Source: Butyricicoccus faecihominis (GTDB lineage: Bacteria; Bacillota; Clostridia; Oscillospirales; Butyricicoccaceae). From it: a stretch of DNA of 64,000 nt. The stretch lies in NCBI RefSeq assembly GCF_024462775.1, contig NZ_JANGCE010000001.1:248001-312000 (forward strand), written 5' to 3'. Made by a program: the position numbers and the translations under genes. This document shows positions 17,615 to 24,729 of the stretch, piece after piece; positions within the stretch are counted from its first letter, which is position 1, and the number at the start of each line of letters is the position of its first letter. A model generated the notes under the pieces. It did not search any database and was not told where the DNA came from. It saw nothing but the letters and a program-made list of their open reading frames with translations.

Positions 17615-18898
17615 ATGAAATTTGCTTTCCACACGCTCGGCTGCAAAGTCAACTTATTTGAAACGCAGGCGCTGATGCAGCTTGCCGCCGAACGCGGGCA
17701 TGAGATCGTCGATCAGGGGGCGGACGCGGTAATCGTCAACACCTGCACGGTGACCGCTGTGTCCGATCATAAAAACATCCGAGCTTTTCATAAGCTGCGG
17801 CGCGATAATCCGGATGCCGTGATCGCCGCCTGCGGCTGCTTCGCCCAGCTTGAACCCGAGCGCGTACGCGCGAGCGGAGAGATCGATCTGATCTGCGGAA
17901 CGCGCGAGCGCGCGGCTATCCTCCGTCAGTGCGAGCAGGCGGTCTGCGGCCATGTGGAGCCTGCGGCCACGCATACAGATGAACGCTTTGAAGTTCTGCC
18001 GGCCGGCGTACCGCGCGGCAGAACGCGCGCCCTGTTAAAAATCGAGGATGGCTGCGATAACTTTTGCGCTTACTGTATCATTCCCTATGCGCGCGGCAGG
18101 GTGCGTTCGATGCCGCCGGAGCGGGTGGAAAGCGAGGTAAACCGGCTGCAAACTTTTGGCGTGCACGAGATCGTGCTCACCGGTATCGAGCTTTCCTCTT
18201 ATGGGCGTGACCTATCGCAGGATATATCGCTCGTACCATTGCTGCGCTCGCTTCTTGGGGCGCATCCCGGTCTGCGTTTTCGCCTTGGGTCGCTCGATCC
18301 ACGCACGGCAGATCAAGCTTTTTGCAACGAGCTTTCCGGGTACGACAATCTCGCCCGGCACTTCCATTTGTCCCTGCAAAGCGGCTGCGACAGCGTGCTG
18401 CAACGGATGAACCGGAAATATGATACGGCGCTTTTTCATCAAAACGTATCATCTCTGCGCCGCGCTTTTCCGGACTGCTCGATTACGACCGACCTGATCG
18501 TCGGCTTTCCCGGCGAGACCGAGGCGGAATTTCAAGAAACGCTGACTTTTTTGGAGCGCTGCGCCTTTGCCTCCGTGCACGTTTTCCCCTATTCACGCCG
18601 CGCCGGTACGCGTGCGGATCAAATGGAGGGGCAGGTGCCGCAGCCGGTCAAGGAAGCGCGCGCCGCACGCGCCAAAGCGCTGGCGGAGCATCTCAGCGAG
18701 CGTTACCGCGCGGGGTTTGTTGGGCGTGCGCTTTCCGTCCTGCCGGAGCATCCCGTTTCCGGTGGCCTGTGGGCCTGCCACAGCAGTTTTTTCTTTCCCG
18801 TCTATCTATCCGGCGGCGGGCTGTCCAAAAACACTCCGGTCTCGGCGCGTATCACCGAATTATACCGCGACGGCCTACGCGCAGAAAAAATATTATGA
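17615..18898 (+). CDS. mtaB: tRNA t6A37 methylthiotransferase MtaB
   Basis: 427 residues from the ATG at 17615 (GGGAGA upstream, standard start FAFHTLGCKVN). An N-terminal UPF0004 domain supplies cysteines for one iron-sulfur cluster (GCKVN, VNTCTVT, ACGCF). The radical SAM motif CDNFCAYCIIPYARG holds the CxxxCxxC of the second cluster. It converts t6A37 to ms2t6A37 in ANN-decoding tRNAs. The C-terminal TRAM-like region is short, ending TELYRDGLRAEKIL. It lies just upstream of the interrupted small-peptide gene. Confidence 0.93.
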   Translation: MKFAFHTLGCKVNLFETQALMQLAAERGHEIVDQGADAVIVNTCTVTAVSDHKNIRAFHKLRRDNPDAVIAACGCFAQLEPERVRASGEIDLICGTRERAAILRQCEQAVCGHVEPAATHTDERFEVLPAGVPRGRTRALLKIEDGCDNFCAYCIIPYARGRVRSMPPERVESEVNRLQTFGVHEIVLTGIELSSYGRDLSQDISLVPLLRSLLGAHPGLRFRLGSLDPRTADQAFCNELSGYDNLARHFHLSLQSGCDSVLQRMNRKYDTALFHQNVSSLRRAFPDCSITTDLIVGFPGETEAEFQETLTFLERCAFASVHVFPYSRRAGTRADQMEGQVPQPVKEARAARAKALAEHLSERYRAGFVGRALSVLPEHPVSGGLWACHSSFFFPVYLSGGGLSKNTPVSARITELYRDGLRAEKIL

Positions 18899-18967
18899 GC
18901 GATTAGGCACATATCTCTGTTTCCGACCATAGGATGAAGTGAAATCTTTGATAGGAGGAAATAACTT

Positions 18968-19012
18968 ATGTGTTCTTCTAATGGTCTTTGGGGCGAAAAT
19001 AACTGGTGGTGA
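18968..19012 (+). pseudogene. 5' part of a small hydrophobic Cys-rich peptide gene, split by an integrative element
   Basis: ATAGGAGGAA lies seven bases before the ATG. The frame reads MCSSNGLWGENNWW and then TGA, 14 residues. The last codons (AAC TGG TGG TGA) lie in the 11-base core repeat at 19001-19011. The same core in the same frame at 21204 continues as WWWIIIVIILIWICCC and a Cys/Gly/Asn-rich tail. Joining the two at the core restores a 57-residue reading frame. In the present arrangement only the 14-residue peptide can be made. Confidence 0.8.
19001..19011 (+). repeat. attL core of the integrative element
   Basis: AACTGGTGGTG, identical to 21204-21214. It marks the left junction between the peptide gene and the element. 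Confidence 0.75.
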
Positions 19013-19021
19013 ACTATAATC

Positions 19022-19074
19022 AAAAAGCGCGTAGAGCCTGCTCGGTCAAGGCTTACGCGCTTTTTCTTTTCATA
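19022..19074. terminator. Bidirectional terminator at the left end of the element
   Basis: AAAAAGCGCGTA...TACGCGCTTTTT arms surround an imperfect loop containing an inner GCC/GGC pair. T-runs on both strands allow termination of the integrase transcript and of reading from the peptide gene. Confidence 0.75.
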
Positions 19075-19078
19075 GGAT

Positions 19079-19087
19079 CGTACCAAA
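19079..19087 (+). repeat. Arm-type repeat, left end of element
   Basis: CGTACCAAA. An inverted copy lies at 21178-21186, close to the right core. Both sit about 20-70 bases from the cores, as arm-type sites of tyrosine integrases do. Confidence 0.4.
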
Positions 19088-19096
19088 TTCGTACGG

Positions 19097-20149
19097 TTAG
19101 GTGAGTGCGCTGAGTTGGGCGGCCACATCGGCCTGCTTGTTGGGGTAAAGATGGCTGTATATGCGAAGGGTGGTATCCACGCTGTCGTGGCCAAGGCGCT
19201 CGGCGATCAGGAGTGGCGAGCAGCCAATTTCGATCAGCATGGAAGCGTGACTATGCCGCAGGTCATGCACGCGAATGGCGGGCGTCTGCGCGCGCGCCGC
19301 ATAGCGTTTGATAGCGGCGGAAACGAAACCTGGCGAACGGTGAAACAGTTTATCCTTTTGGGAGGGCTTATATAAGCCCTCGATATAAGCGCGCAGCCCA
19401 TCGCAAAGCGGACCGGGCAGGGTGACGGTTCGGTTGCTGTTCTCCGTTTTGGGAGACGTTACGACGTCCAGTCCATGGCGGCGGTCGAGTGTTTTGGTGA
19501 TCGATACGGTCTTACGGTCGAGATCGATATCGGATACGGTCAGGGCGAGGCACTCGCCGCGACGCATACCCGTCCAAAACAAAATTTCATAGATCATACG
19601 AAGCTCGGGATCGTCCACGACGGCGATGACCTTGCGGTACTGCTCCAGCGTCCAAAATTGCATGACCTTAGCGTCGCGCTTGCCCATACGCGGTTCTTTG
19701 CGGCAAGGGTTAAGCGATAGGCCGTAATAGCGCTCGGCAAAGGTGAATAGCGCGGCCAGATCATTATTGATGGTGCGCAGATAGGTGCTGCTGAAGTTCT
19801 GCCGCATCATTTGGTTTTGCCACTGATGAATCATGAGCGGTGTGATCGATCCGACGGGGATATCGCCAAAGGTAGGTAAGATCTTATCCCTAAAAATATG
19901 CCGTTTTTTGATGATCGTTGCTTCCTTGAGGCGCGTTTCGCAGGAGGCAAGGTAAAGCTCATACATGCTGCGAAAGGTCATATTGCAGCTGCCGCTGTGC
20001 TGTTTGGCGTAGGCATCCTCGTATTTCTTAGCGTCCGACTGGCGGGCAAAGCCCTCCTTCTTTTTGCGGTGCACGGCGCCGAATGCGTCACGGTAATAAA
20101 AGGACGCATACCACCGGCCACTGCCGTCGGTCATTTTCTTTACGGACAT
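19097..20149 (-). CDS. int: Tyrosine recombinase (phage-type integrase)
   Basis: 350 residues. The N-terminal region (GRWYASFYYRDAFGAVHRKK) looks like the AP2-type arm-binding domain of Tn916/phage integrases, followed by a SAM-like core-binding domain. The catalytic domain has Arg in TGMRRGECLAL, His-x-x-Arg in HDLRHSHASMLIEIG, His in LGHDSVDTT and the nucleophilic Tyr in RIYSHLYP. It should recombine the 11-base core. GAGAGGGG precedes the ATG at 20149. The full set of catalytic residues suggests it is active. Confidence 0.93.
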   Translation of the reverse strand: MSVKKMTDGSGRWYASFYYRDAFGAVHRKKKEGFARQSDAKKYEDAYAKQHSGSCNMTFRSMYELYLASCETRLKEATIIKKRHIFRDKILPTFGDIPVGSITPLMIHQWQNQMMRQNFSSTYLRTINNDLAALFTFAERYYGLSLNPCRKEPRMGKRDAKVMQFWTLEQYRKVIAVVDDPELRMIYEILFWTGMRRGECLALTVSDIDLDRKTVSITKTLDRRHGLDVVTSPKTENSNRTVTLPGPLCDGLRAYIEGLYKPSQKDKLFHRSPGFVSAAIKRYAARAQTPAIRVHDLRHSHASMLIEIGCSPLLIAERLGHDSVDTTLRIYSHLYPNKQADVAAQLSALT

Positions 20150-20331
20150 ACGAAACCCCTCTCCATATCATAACTGTTCTGAAAATTGTATGATTGGGGC
20201 AGGGAAAAGTAGTCCGCAAGGATTTGCTTCCGCAGGATCTCGTCCGGCGGCAATGTAATTCTTTTTGCATACGCGTACGAAAAAGGACAACCCGCGACAG
20301 CATAAGATAAAACAAAGCAGGAGGCGATTGA

Positions 20332-20499
20332 ATGGAGCTGATCGATGTCAAAGAAGTTCAAAAAGTACTCGGCGGTATTGGAAAAAGCAAAGCGTATGAA
20401 ATTATGCAGCAGCTGAATCAGGAACTAGAGCAAAAAGGATACCTTGTCATTCGCGGCAAAGTGCCGCGCGGGTATTTGGAAGAGCGATTCCATAAATAG
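20332..20499 (+). CDS. Small excisionase-like DNA-binding protein
   Basis: 55 residues, with GCAGGAGG before the ATG. It begins MELIDVKEVQKVLGGIGKSK, continues with KAYEIMQQLNQELEQKGY and ends PRGYLEERFHK. This matches the pattern of small winged-helix excisionase-like proteins of ICEBs1-type and Clostridia elements. It is divergent from the integrase with a 182-base gap. It would direct the integrase toward excision. Confidence 0.75.
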   Translation: MELIDVKEVQKVLGGIGKSKAYEIMQQLNQELEQKGYLVIRGKVPRGYLEERFHK

Positions 20500-20559
20500 A
20501 TGGGAACGGCGGATCCGTATAAAGGTAAGAGCTACCCAAACGAAAATTTTCACCAAAAT

Positions 20560-20606
20560 AAAGCGCGCCGGACGCTCTGCTGTATGCGATGCGTCCGGCG
20601 CGCTTT
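20560..20606. terminator. Terminator after the excisionase-like gene
   Basis: Perfect 16-base arms 20560-20575 and 20591-20606, ending AAA/TTTT, with a 15-base loop. It separates the excisionase-like gene from the XRE gene. Confidence 0.8.
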
Positions 20607-20623
20607 TGGTACTATAAATAGCC

Positions 20624-20639
20624 AAGTATTTGGATACTT
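20624..20639. promoter_or_regulatory. Candidate operator upstream of the XRE gene
   Basis: Perfect inverted repeat AAGTAT-TTGG-ATACTT, 54 bases before the XRE start. It fits a dimeric helix-turn-helix repressor site; autoregulation is inferred. Confidence 0.45.
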
Positions 20640-20692
20640 AGCAATATTCTCCAAAATGCGATAAGATGCTCCTTACAAAAGGAGGTATCCCA

Positions 20693-21073
20693 ATGCTAGA
20701 AGAACTGATTTGCACATCGATGGCCAGAACCCGAAAAAGATTGGATCTGAAACAGAACCAGATCGAGGTCAAGGCGGAAATGGCGGAAGGGAATTATGGC
20801 AAGTATGAACGAGGAGAGATGAATCCGACGCTTTCTACCGTATGGAGGATCGAGCAGGCGCTTTCATTGCCGCGCTATACGCTATTTAATGAAAACGCCG
20901 GAATAGAGGGGGCGGAACCTTGCTATGAAACACTCAATCGCTTTGCCCGTCACAATATTTTTGTGGATGACGATACGCCGGATACCGAGCCGTCCCCGCT
21001 GCTAGACCTTGTGAGCGATGCGCTGATCGAAAAGTTTACGCTTGAGGCCATAGAGCTTATGGCCGAAGAATGA
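20693..21073 (+). CDS. XRE-family transcriptional regulator of the element
   Basis: 126 residues from the ATG at 20693 with AAAGGAGGT six bases upstream. Residues about 8-60 form an XRE helix-turn-helix (RTRKRLDLKQNQIEVKAEMA, EGNYGKYERGEMNPTLSTVW). The C-terminal half is acidic without a recognised domain and contains no visible LexA-type protease or metalloprotease motif. It probably represses int and/or the excisionase-like gene (inference). Confidence 0.85.
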   Translation: MLEELICTSMARTRKRLDLKQNQIEVKAEMAEGNYGKYERGEMNPTLSTVWRIEQALSLPRYTLFNENAGIEGAEPCYETLNRFARHNIFVDDDTPDTEPSPLLDLVSDALIEKFTLEAIELMAEE

Positions 21074-21177
21074 TCGACAGCGGGAACGTACCGTTACCGT
21101 ACTCCTCAAATAAGGAACGAGCGGTAAACTGCGTAAAAACATTTACTTATCGGCTGTTTTAGCACAAGTTACCGCAT

Positions 21178-21186
21178 TTTGGTACG
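21178..21186 (-). repeat. Arm-type repeat, right end of element
   Basis: Reverse complement of CGTACCAAA, matching 19079-19087. Confidence 0.4.
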
Positions 21187-21203
21187 GATCGGTATGTTTT
21201 TCA

Positions 21204-21214
21204 AACTGGTGGTG
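21204..21214 (+). repeat. attR core of the integrative element
   Basis: AACTGGTGGTG, identical to 19001-19011 and in the same codon phase. Confidence 0.75.
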
Positions 21215-21344
21215 GATCATCATCGTGATCATCCTTATCTGGATCTGCTGCTGTGATCAGGGTGGTAGCTGCGGCTCGAACAATAATAACTGTGGCTGCG
21301 GCGGTTGCTGCGACAATAATGGCTGCGGCTGTGGCTGCTGCTGA
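21204..21344 (+). pseudogene. 3' part of the small hydrophobic Cys-rich peptide gene
   Basis: From the core AACTGGTGGTG the frame reads NWWWIIIVIILIWICCC, then a Gly/Asn/Cys-rich tail ending CGCGCC and TGA. The frame is open upstream to 21114 but has no ATG, GTG or TTG, and no ribosome binding site fits, so this half is not translatable alone. Fused to 18968 at the core it gives 57 residues with one membrane segment and 13 cysteines. A good terminator follows. Confidence 0.8.
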
Positions 21345-21379
21345 TCATCCCCACATACCCAGGTAAATTTTCCTATGCG

Positions 21380-21418
21380 GCGGCGCGGCTTTTGGGCCGC
21401 GCCGCAGTTTTTTTTATT
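21380..21418 (+). terminator. Terminator of the small-peptide gene
   Basis: 10-base GC arms 21380-21389 and 21396-21405 (GCGGCGCGGC and complement), loop TTTTGG, then AGTTTTTTTTATTTTTTT. Confidence 0.85.
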
Positions 21419-21434
21419 TTTTTGAAATTTCCTC

Positions 21435-21463
21435 TTGCAAAAGTGAAAAAAATGGGTTAGAAT
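21435..21463 (+). promoter_or_regulatory. Promoter of efp
   Basis: TTGCAA (21435-21440), 17-base spacer, TAGAAT (21458-21463), 62 bases before the efp start. Confidence 0.65.
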
Positions 21464-21524
21464 AAATAAGCGCTGTTCAGGGGAACAGCTTAACGAAGGA
21501 TATTTCTTTTGGAGGAATTACGAT

Positions 21525-22088
21525 ATGATTTCCGCAGGTGATTTTCGCAACGGCGTGACCTTTGAGATGGACGGTCAGGTGCAGCAGGTTGTTGAGTTCC
21601 AGCACGTTAAGCCGGGCAAGGGTGCAGCTTTTGTTCGCGTAAAAATGAAGAACGTCATCACCGGCGCGGTAACCGAACGTTCCTTCAACCCTACCGATAA
21701 ATACGAGGAAGCTTTTGTGGAGCGCCGCGATATGCAGTACCTCTATAACGAAGGCGACCTGTACTACTTCATGGATAACGAATCCTACGAGCAGATCCCG
21801 ATTAACAAGTCTACACTTGGCGACGGTTTCCGCTTTGTTAAGGAAAACGAGAATGTCAAGGTTTGCTCCTATAAGGGCAGCGTGTTTGCCGTAGAGCCGC
21901 CGCTGTTCGTTGAACTTGAGATTACCGAGACCGATCCGGGCTTCAAGGGCAATACCGCGACTAACACACTCAAGCCCGCTATCGTTGAAACCGGCGCCAG
22001 CGTTCCGGTACCGCTTTTCCTCGAGACCGGCGACCGCATCAAAATTGATACCCGCACCGGCGAGTATCTTGAGCGCGCCAAGGGCTGA
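21525..22088 (+). CDS. efp: Translation elongation factor P
   Basis: 187 residues, the normal EF-P length, with three beta-barrel domains. It relieves ribosome stalling at polyproline. The loop [14 protein letters not shown] carries the lysine at the tip that is modified in many bacteria. The C-terminal OB domain ends [18 protein letters not shown], a family signature. TTGGAGG precedes the ATG. Confidence 0.97.
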   Translation: MISAGDFRNGVTFEMDGQVQQVVEFQHVKPGKGAAFVRVKMKNVITGAVTERSFNPTDKYEEAFVERRDMQYLYNEGDLYYFMDNESYEQIPINKSTLGDGFRFVKENENVKVCSYKGSVFAVEPPLFVELEITETDPGFKGNTATNTLKPAIVETGASVPVPLFLETGDRIKIDTRTGEYLERAKG

Positions 22089-22129
22089 TCCGCACAAAAT
22101 GGACGGTGTATTTTCGCCGTCCTTCCAAT

Positions 22130-22205
22130 GGACATTTAGCTCAGCTGGAAGAGCATCCGCTTGACGTGCGGAAGGTCGGCGGTTCGAACCCGTCAATGTC
22201 CACCA
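22130..22205 (+). tRNA. tRNA-Val (anticodon GAC)
   Basis: A 76-base cloverleaf: acceptor GGACATT pairs with AATGTCC, D-stem GCTC/GAGC, anticodon stem TCCGC/GCGGA with loop TTGACGT and anticodon GAC at 22163-22165. The T-arm is GGCGG-TTCGAAC-CCGTC with G-U tolerance. CCA is encoded at 22203-22205. It reads valine codons GUC and GUU. Confidence 0.95.
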
Positions 22206-22208
22206 TAC

Positions 22209-22236
22209 AAAAACCACCTCGTTTGAGGTGGTTTTT
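22209..22236 (+). terminator. Terminator after tRNA-Val
   Basis: Perfect arms AAAAACCACCTC (22209-22220) and GAGGTGGTTTTT (22225-22236), loop GTTT. It can also serve the minus-strand kinase gene ending at 22258. Confidence 0.85.
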
Positions 22237-22257
22237 CTGTTTTTGCGCGGTTCAGCG

Positions 22258-24705
22258 CTACAGGCACTTTTTAATTTCGTTCATCCATACCGATAGGTCA
22301 ATGGGCTTGGTGAGGTAGCCGTTCATGCCGGCTTCGGCAGCGGCGGCCATATCCTCGGCATAAGCGTTGGCGCTCATGGCTAGAATGGGTAGCGAGGTGT
22401 CGCTGCGCGCTAACGAGCGGATGTGTTTCGCGGCCTCATAGCCATTCATCCGCGGCATCTGTATATCCATTAAAATAAGGTCAAAGCTGCCTTCGGCGGA
22501 TGCGGTGAATATAGAAACACAATCCGCGCCATCCATGCCCCACATGACCGCGGCGCCTGCTTCGGTCAATACTGTTCGTGCAATTTCTAAGTTAAGTTCA
22601 TTATCGTCGATCAGCAAAATATTGGTGCCCGAAAGGTCGATTGCCGTTTCGTTGGACGCTTGCTCCGCCGTTGGTTCAGCCGCGTTTCTCAGCGCATGAC
22701 TAAGCGTGGCGCGCAGCAGCGGCTTTTGAATGAAATAACGAATACCGGCCTTTGTGGCCTCACGCCGAATGTCTTCCCAATCGTAAGCGGCGAGGAGCAG
22801 GACCGGGGGCGATTCGCCGGCACAACGAAGGGCAGCGATCCCTTTGGCGGAATAGACGGCGCGATCGACAAAGACCGCTTGGAAGGCTTCGCTCTGCAGC
22901 CGCTGTACGGCGGATACTATTTCTGGCACCCACGTAGCGGATACACCCATGGCTTTCAGTGTGCGTACGGTCTCGTCGCCTTCGTCTTCGTGCCCATCCA
23001 CCACCAGAACACGCCAATCCGGCGGTGAAAGTTCCTCTGGCGCAGCGCGGTCAACAAGGAAGGAGAGCGTCACCACAAAAACGCTTCCTTTTCCCTCCGC
23101 GCTTTTTACCTCGATGGAGCCGCCCATCAGTTCAACGATTCGTTTGGTGATGGTCATGCCTAGACCGCTGCCTTCGGTGCTGTCCACACGGCTGTTCCGC
23201 TCGCGGACAAAGGGCACAAACAGTTCTTTCAAGAACGCCGGTTTCATGCCAATCCCATTATCCGTAAAGGTGAAACGGAACCGCGCGGTGTCTGGCCTTT
23301 GCGCAGGTAGTTCTTCCACGTCAACGGTGATGCGGCCGCCCTCTGGCGTGAATTTCATGGCGTTTGTGAGAAGATTAATAAAGATTTGGCTGAGTCGGAG
23401 GCTGTCGCCTAGGAAAGAATCGCTTTTTACGTGGTGCGGCCGAACAGCGAAATGCTGTCCCTTGGCATGCATGTGGGGGAAAGTCATGTTTTCCACACTT
23501 TCCAGCACCGTGGAAAGGCAAAACGGCTCTTGTGATAGGGTCATCTTGCCGCTTTCGATTCGGGACATATCCAGCACATCGTTAATCAGGCCCAGTAAGT
23601 GCGAGCTGGAAAAGCCGATTTTGCGCATACAGTCCCGCACCGTGCCGGGCTCTTCAGCGTGTGTCTCGGCAATGGCAGTCATTCCTATAATGGCGTTCAT
23701 GGGGGTGCGCATATCATGGCTCATGTTGGCCAAAAAGTCCGACTTGGCGCGGTTGGTCCGCCGCCGGCTTTCCAAGCGGAGGAACAAAAGCCCGACAATA
23801 ATCAGCAGACCCAAAAACACCAGCGCGGCGAGCGTGCACATGATGATCAATTCCCGGGATAGCGCCGACGTGCGCGCTGTGACGACCCCCTTCGGTACGA
23901 AACTTACGACTGTCCAATCGTTAAAACGTAAGGGACGGTAGTAAGCATACTTTTCAACACCCAGATCGGAATAGGCCGTCATTCCGGAGCGGCAGGACGC
24001 GATATCTTCGCGCATCTTGTCTAAACTATAGCCTTTCTCAAAGGTCAAATTGGCCATAGACTGAAACAGATTATTATATACCATGCTGCGGGCGTGGAGC
24101 ACTTGGTTGCCATCCGCGTCGATAATGTAGGAAAAGCCGCTGCCGCCAAAGCTGTCCACCTGTATGTCCGCGCCAAGCTTAGCCGTGCTCAGCATCGCGA
24201 CTACCGCCGTACCGGTATCCTCCGGCGCGGGTATGGATAAAATTACGCCGCTTACCGCCCTATCCCAGAAAATCTGTCGTTTTAGACCGGTGATATAGGT
24301 TTCGCCGCCGCTTGCCGCCAGATAATAATCCTTCTGTGAAATATCCTGCGGCTCCGAAAAGGCCGTGGTATAAAGATGGCCGACCGAATCCGCGAGACCG
24401 ATATAGGTAAAATTCAGCTGGTCCGCCATTTGGCCGAGATAGTTCACGCGTGTTTCCAAATCGGGCAGGGACGAGGCCGCGGCCGCAGCGACGCGCAGCT
24501 CTTCCCACTGCTGCTCCACCGCCCGCTCCATGTAAACGGCTACATGCTCGGAAACCTCCTCCAAGCGGGAACGGTTTTCCTCCGTCAATGTCCGTTCAAA
24601 GCGCCGGGCATAGGCGGTAAAAAGCAGCGTGAAGATTACAGCGGCGCATATTAATGCCGCGACCGCGCATACCATGCGTGTCTGTTCCCGATGCAGCTTT
24701 TTCAC
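22258..24705 (-). CDS. Hybrid sensor histidine kinase with two receiver domains
   Basis: 815 residues from a GTG at 24705 with AAAGGAGGAAGC upstream. Membrane segment about 13-32, dCache-type extracellular sensor about 35-275, second membrane segment 285-310. The HisKA motif SHDMRTPMNAI has His330. The HATPase domain shows LLTNAMKFTPEGG, DNGIGM and GSGLGMTI. A first receiver domain (about 575-690) has the diverged acidic pocket VLVVDGHEDEGD, so its activity is uncertain. The second (695-810) is canonical, with LLIDDNELN and LILMDIQMPRMNG. No DNA-binding output domain. It follows a solute-binding protein gene by 24 bases. Confidence 0.93.
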   Translation of the reverse strand: MKKLHREQTRMVCAVAALICAAVIFTLLFTAYARRFERTLTEENRSRLEEVSEHVAVYMERAVEQQWEELRVAAAAASSLPDLETRVNYLGQMADQLNFTYIGLADSVGHLYTTAFSEPQDISQKDYYLAASGGETYITGLKRQIFWDRAVSGVILSIPAPEDTGTAVVAMLSTAKLGADIQVDSFGGSGFSYIIDADGNQVLHARSMVYNNLFQSMANLTFEKGYSLDKMREDIASCRSGMTAYSDLGVEKYAYYRPLRFNDWTVVSFVPKGVVTARTSALSRELIIMCTLAALVFLGLLIIVGLLFLRLESRRRTNRAKSDFLANMSHDMRTPMNAIIGMTAIAETHAEEPGTVRDCMRKIGFSSSHLLGLINDVLDMSRIESGKMTLSQEPFCLSTVLESVENMTFPHMHAKGQHFAVRPHHVKSDSFLGDSLRLSQIFINLLTNAMKFTPEGGRITVDVEELPAQRPDTARFRFTFTDNGIGMKPAFLKELFVPFVRERNSRVDSTEGSGLGMTITKRIVELMGGSIEVKSAEGKGSVFVVTLSFLVDRAAPEELSPPDWRVLVVDGHEDEGDETVRTLKAMGVSATWVPEIVSAVQRLQSEAFQAVFVDRAVYSAKGIAALRCAGESPPVLLLAAYDWEDIRREATKAGIRYFIQKPLLRATLSHALRNAAEPTAEQASNETAIDLSGTNILLIDDNELNLEIARTVLTEAGAAVMWGMDGADCVSIFTASAEGSFDLILMDIQMPRMNGYEAAKHIRSLARSDTSLPILAMSANAYAEDMAAAAEAGMNGYLTKPIDLSVWMNEIKKCL

Positions 24706-24729
24706 GCACGCTTCCTCCTTTGCCGTTTT

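Larger units (their letters stand above)
19001..21214. mobile_element. 2.2-kb integrative element (integrase, excisionase-like, XRE regulator)
   Basis: Bounded by 11-base direct repeats AACTGGTGGTG; the distance from core to core is 2203 bases. Inside are a tyrosine integrase (minus strand) next to the left end, a divergent excisionase-like gene, a terminator, and a cI/cro-like XRE gene. CGTACCAAA occurs in opposite orientation near both ends (19079-19087 and 21178-21186), like arm-type integrase sites. No capsid, replication or conjugation genes are present, so this is a minimal or decayed prophage, or a satellite depending on a helper. Its target is the small-peptide gene between mtaB and efp. 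Confidence 0.8.

Noticed and set aside
21194-21256. 20-residue frame starting at ATG 21194
   Set aside because: It has no ribosome site and lies in another phase over the hydrophobic peptide half, whose composition is far more meaningful.
22949-23941. 330-residue plus-strand frame
   Set aside because: It lies opposite the hybrid kinase, whose domains are clear; the composition is rich in Ser/Arg as in antisense shadows.
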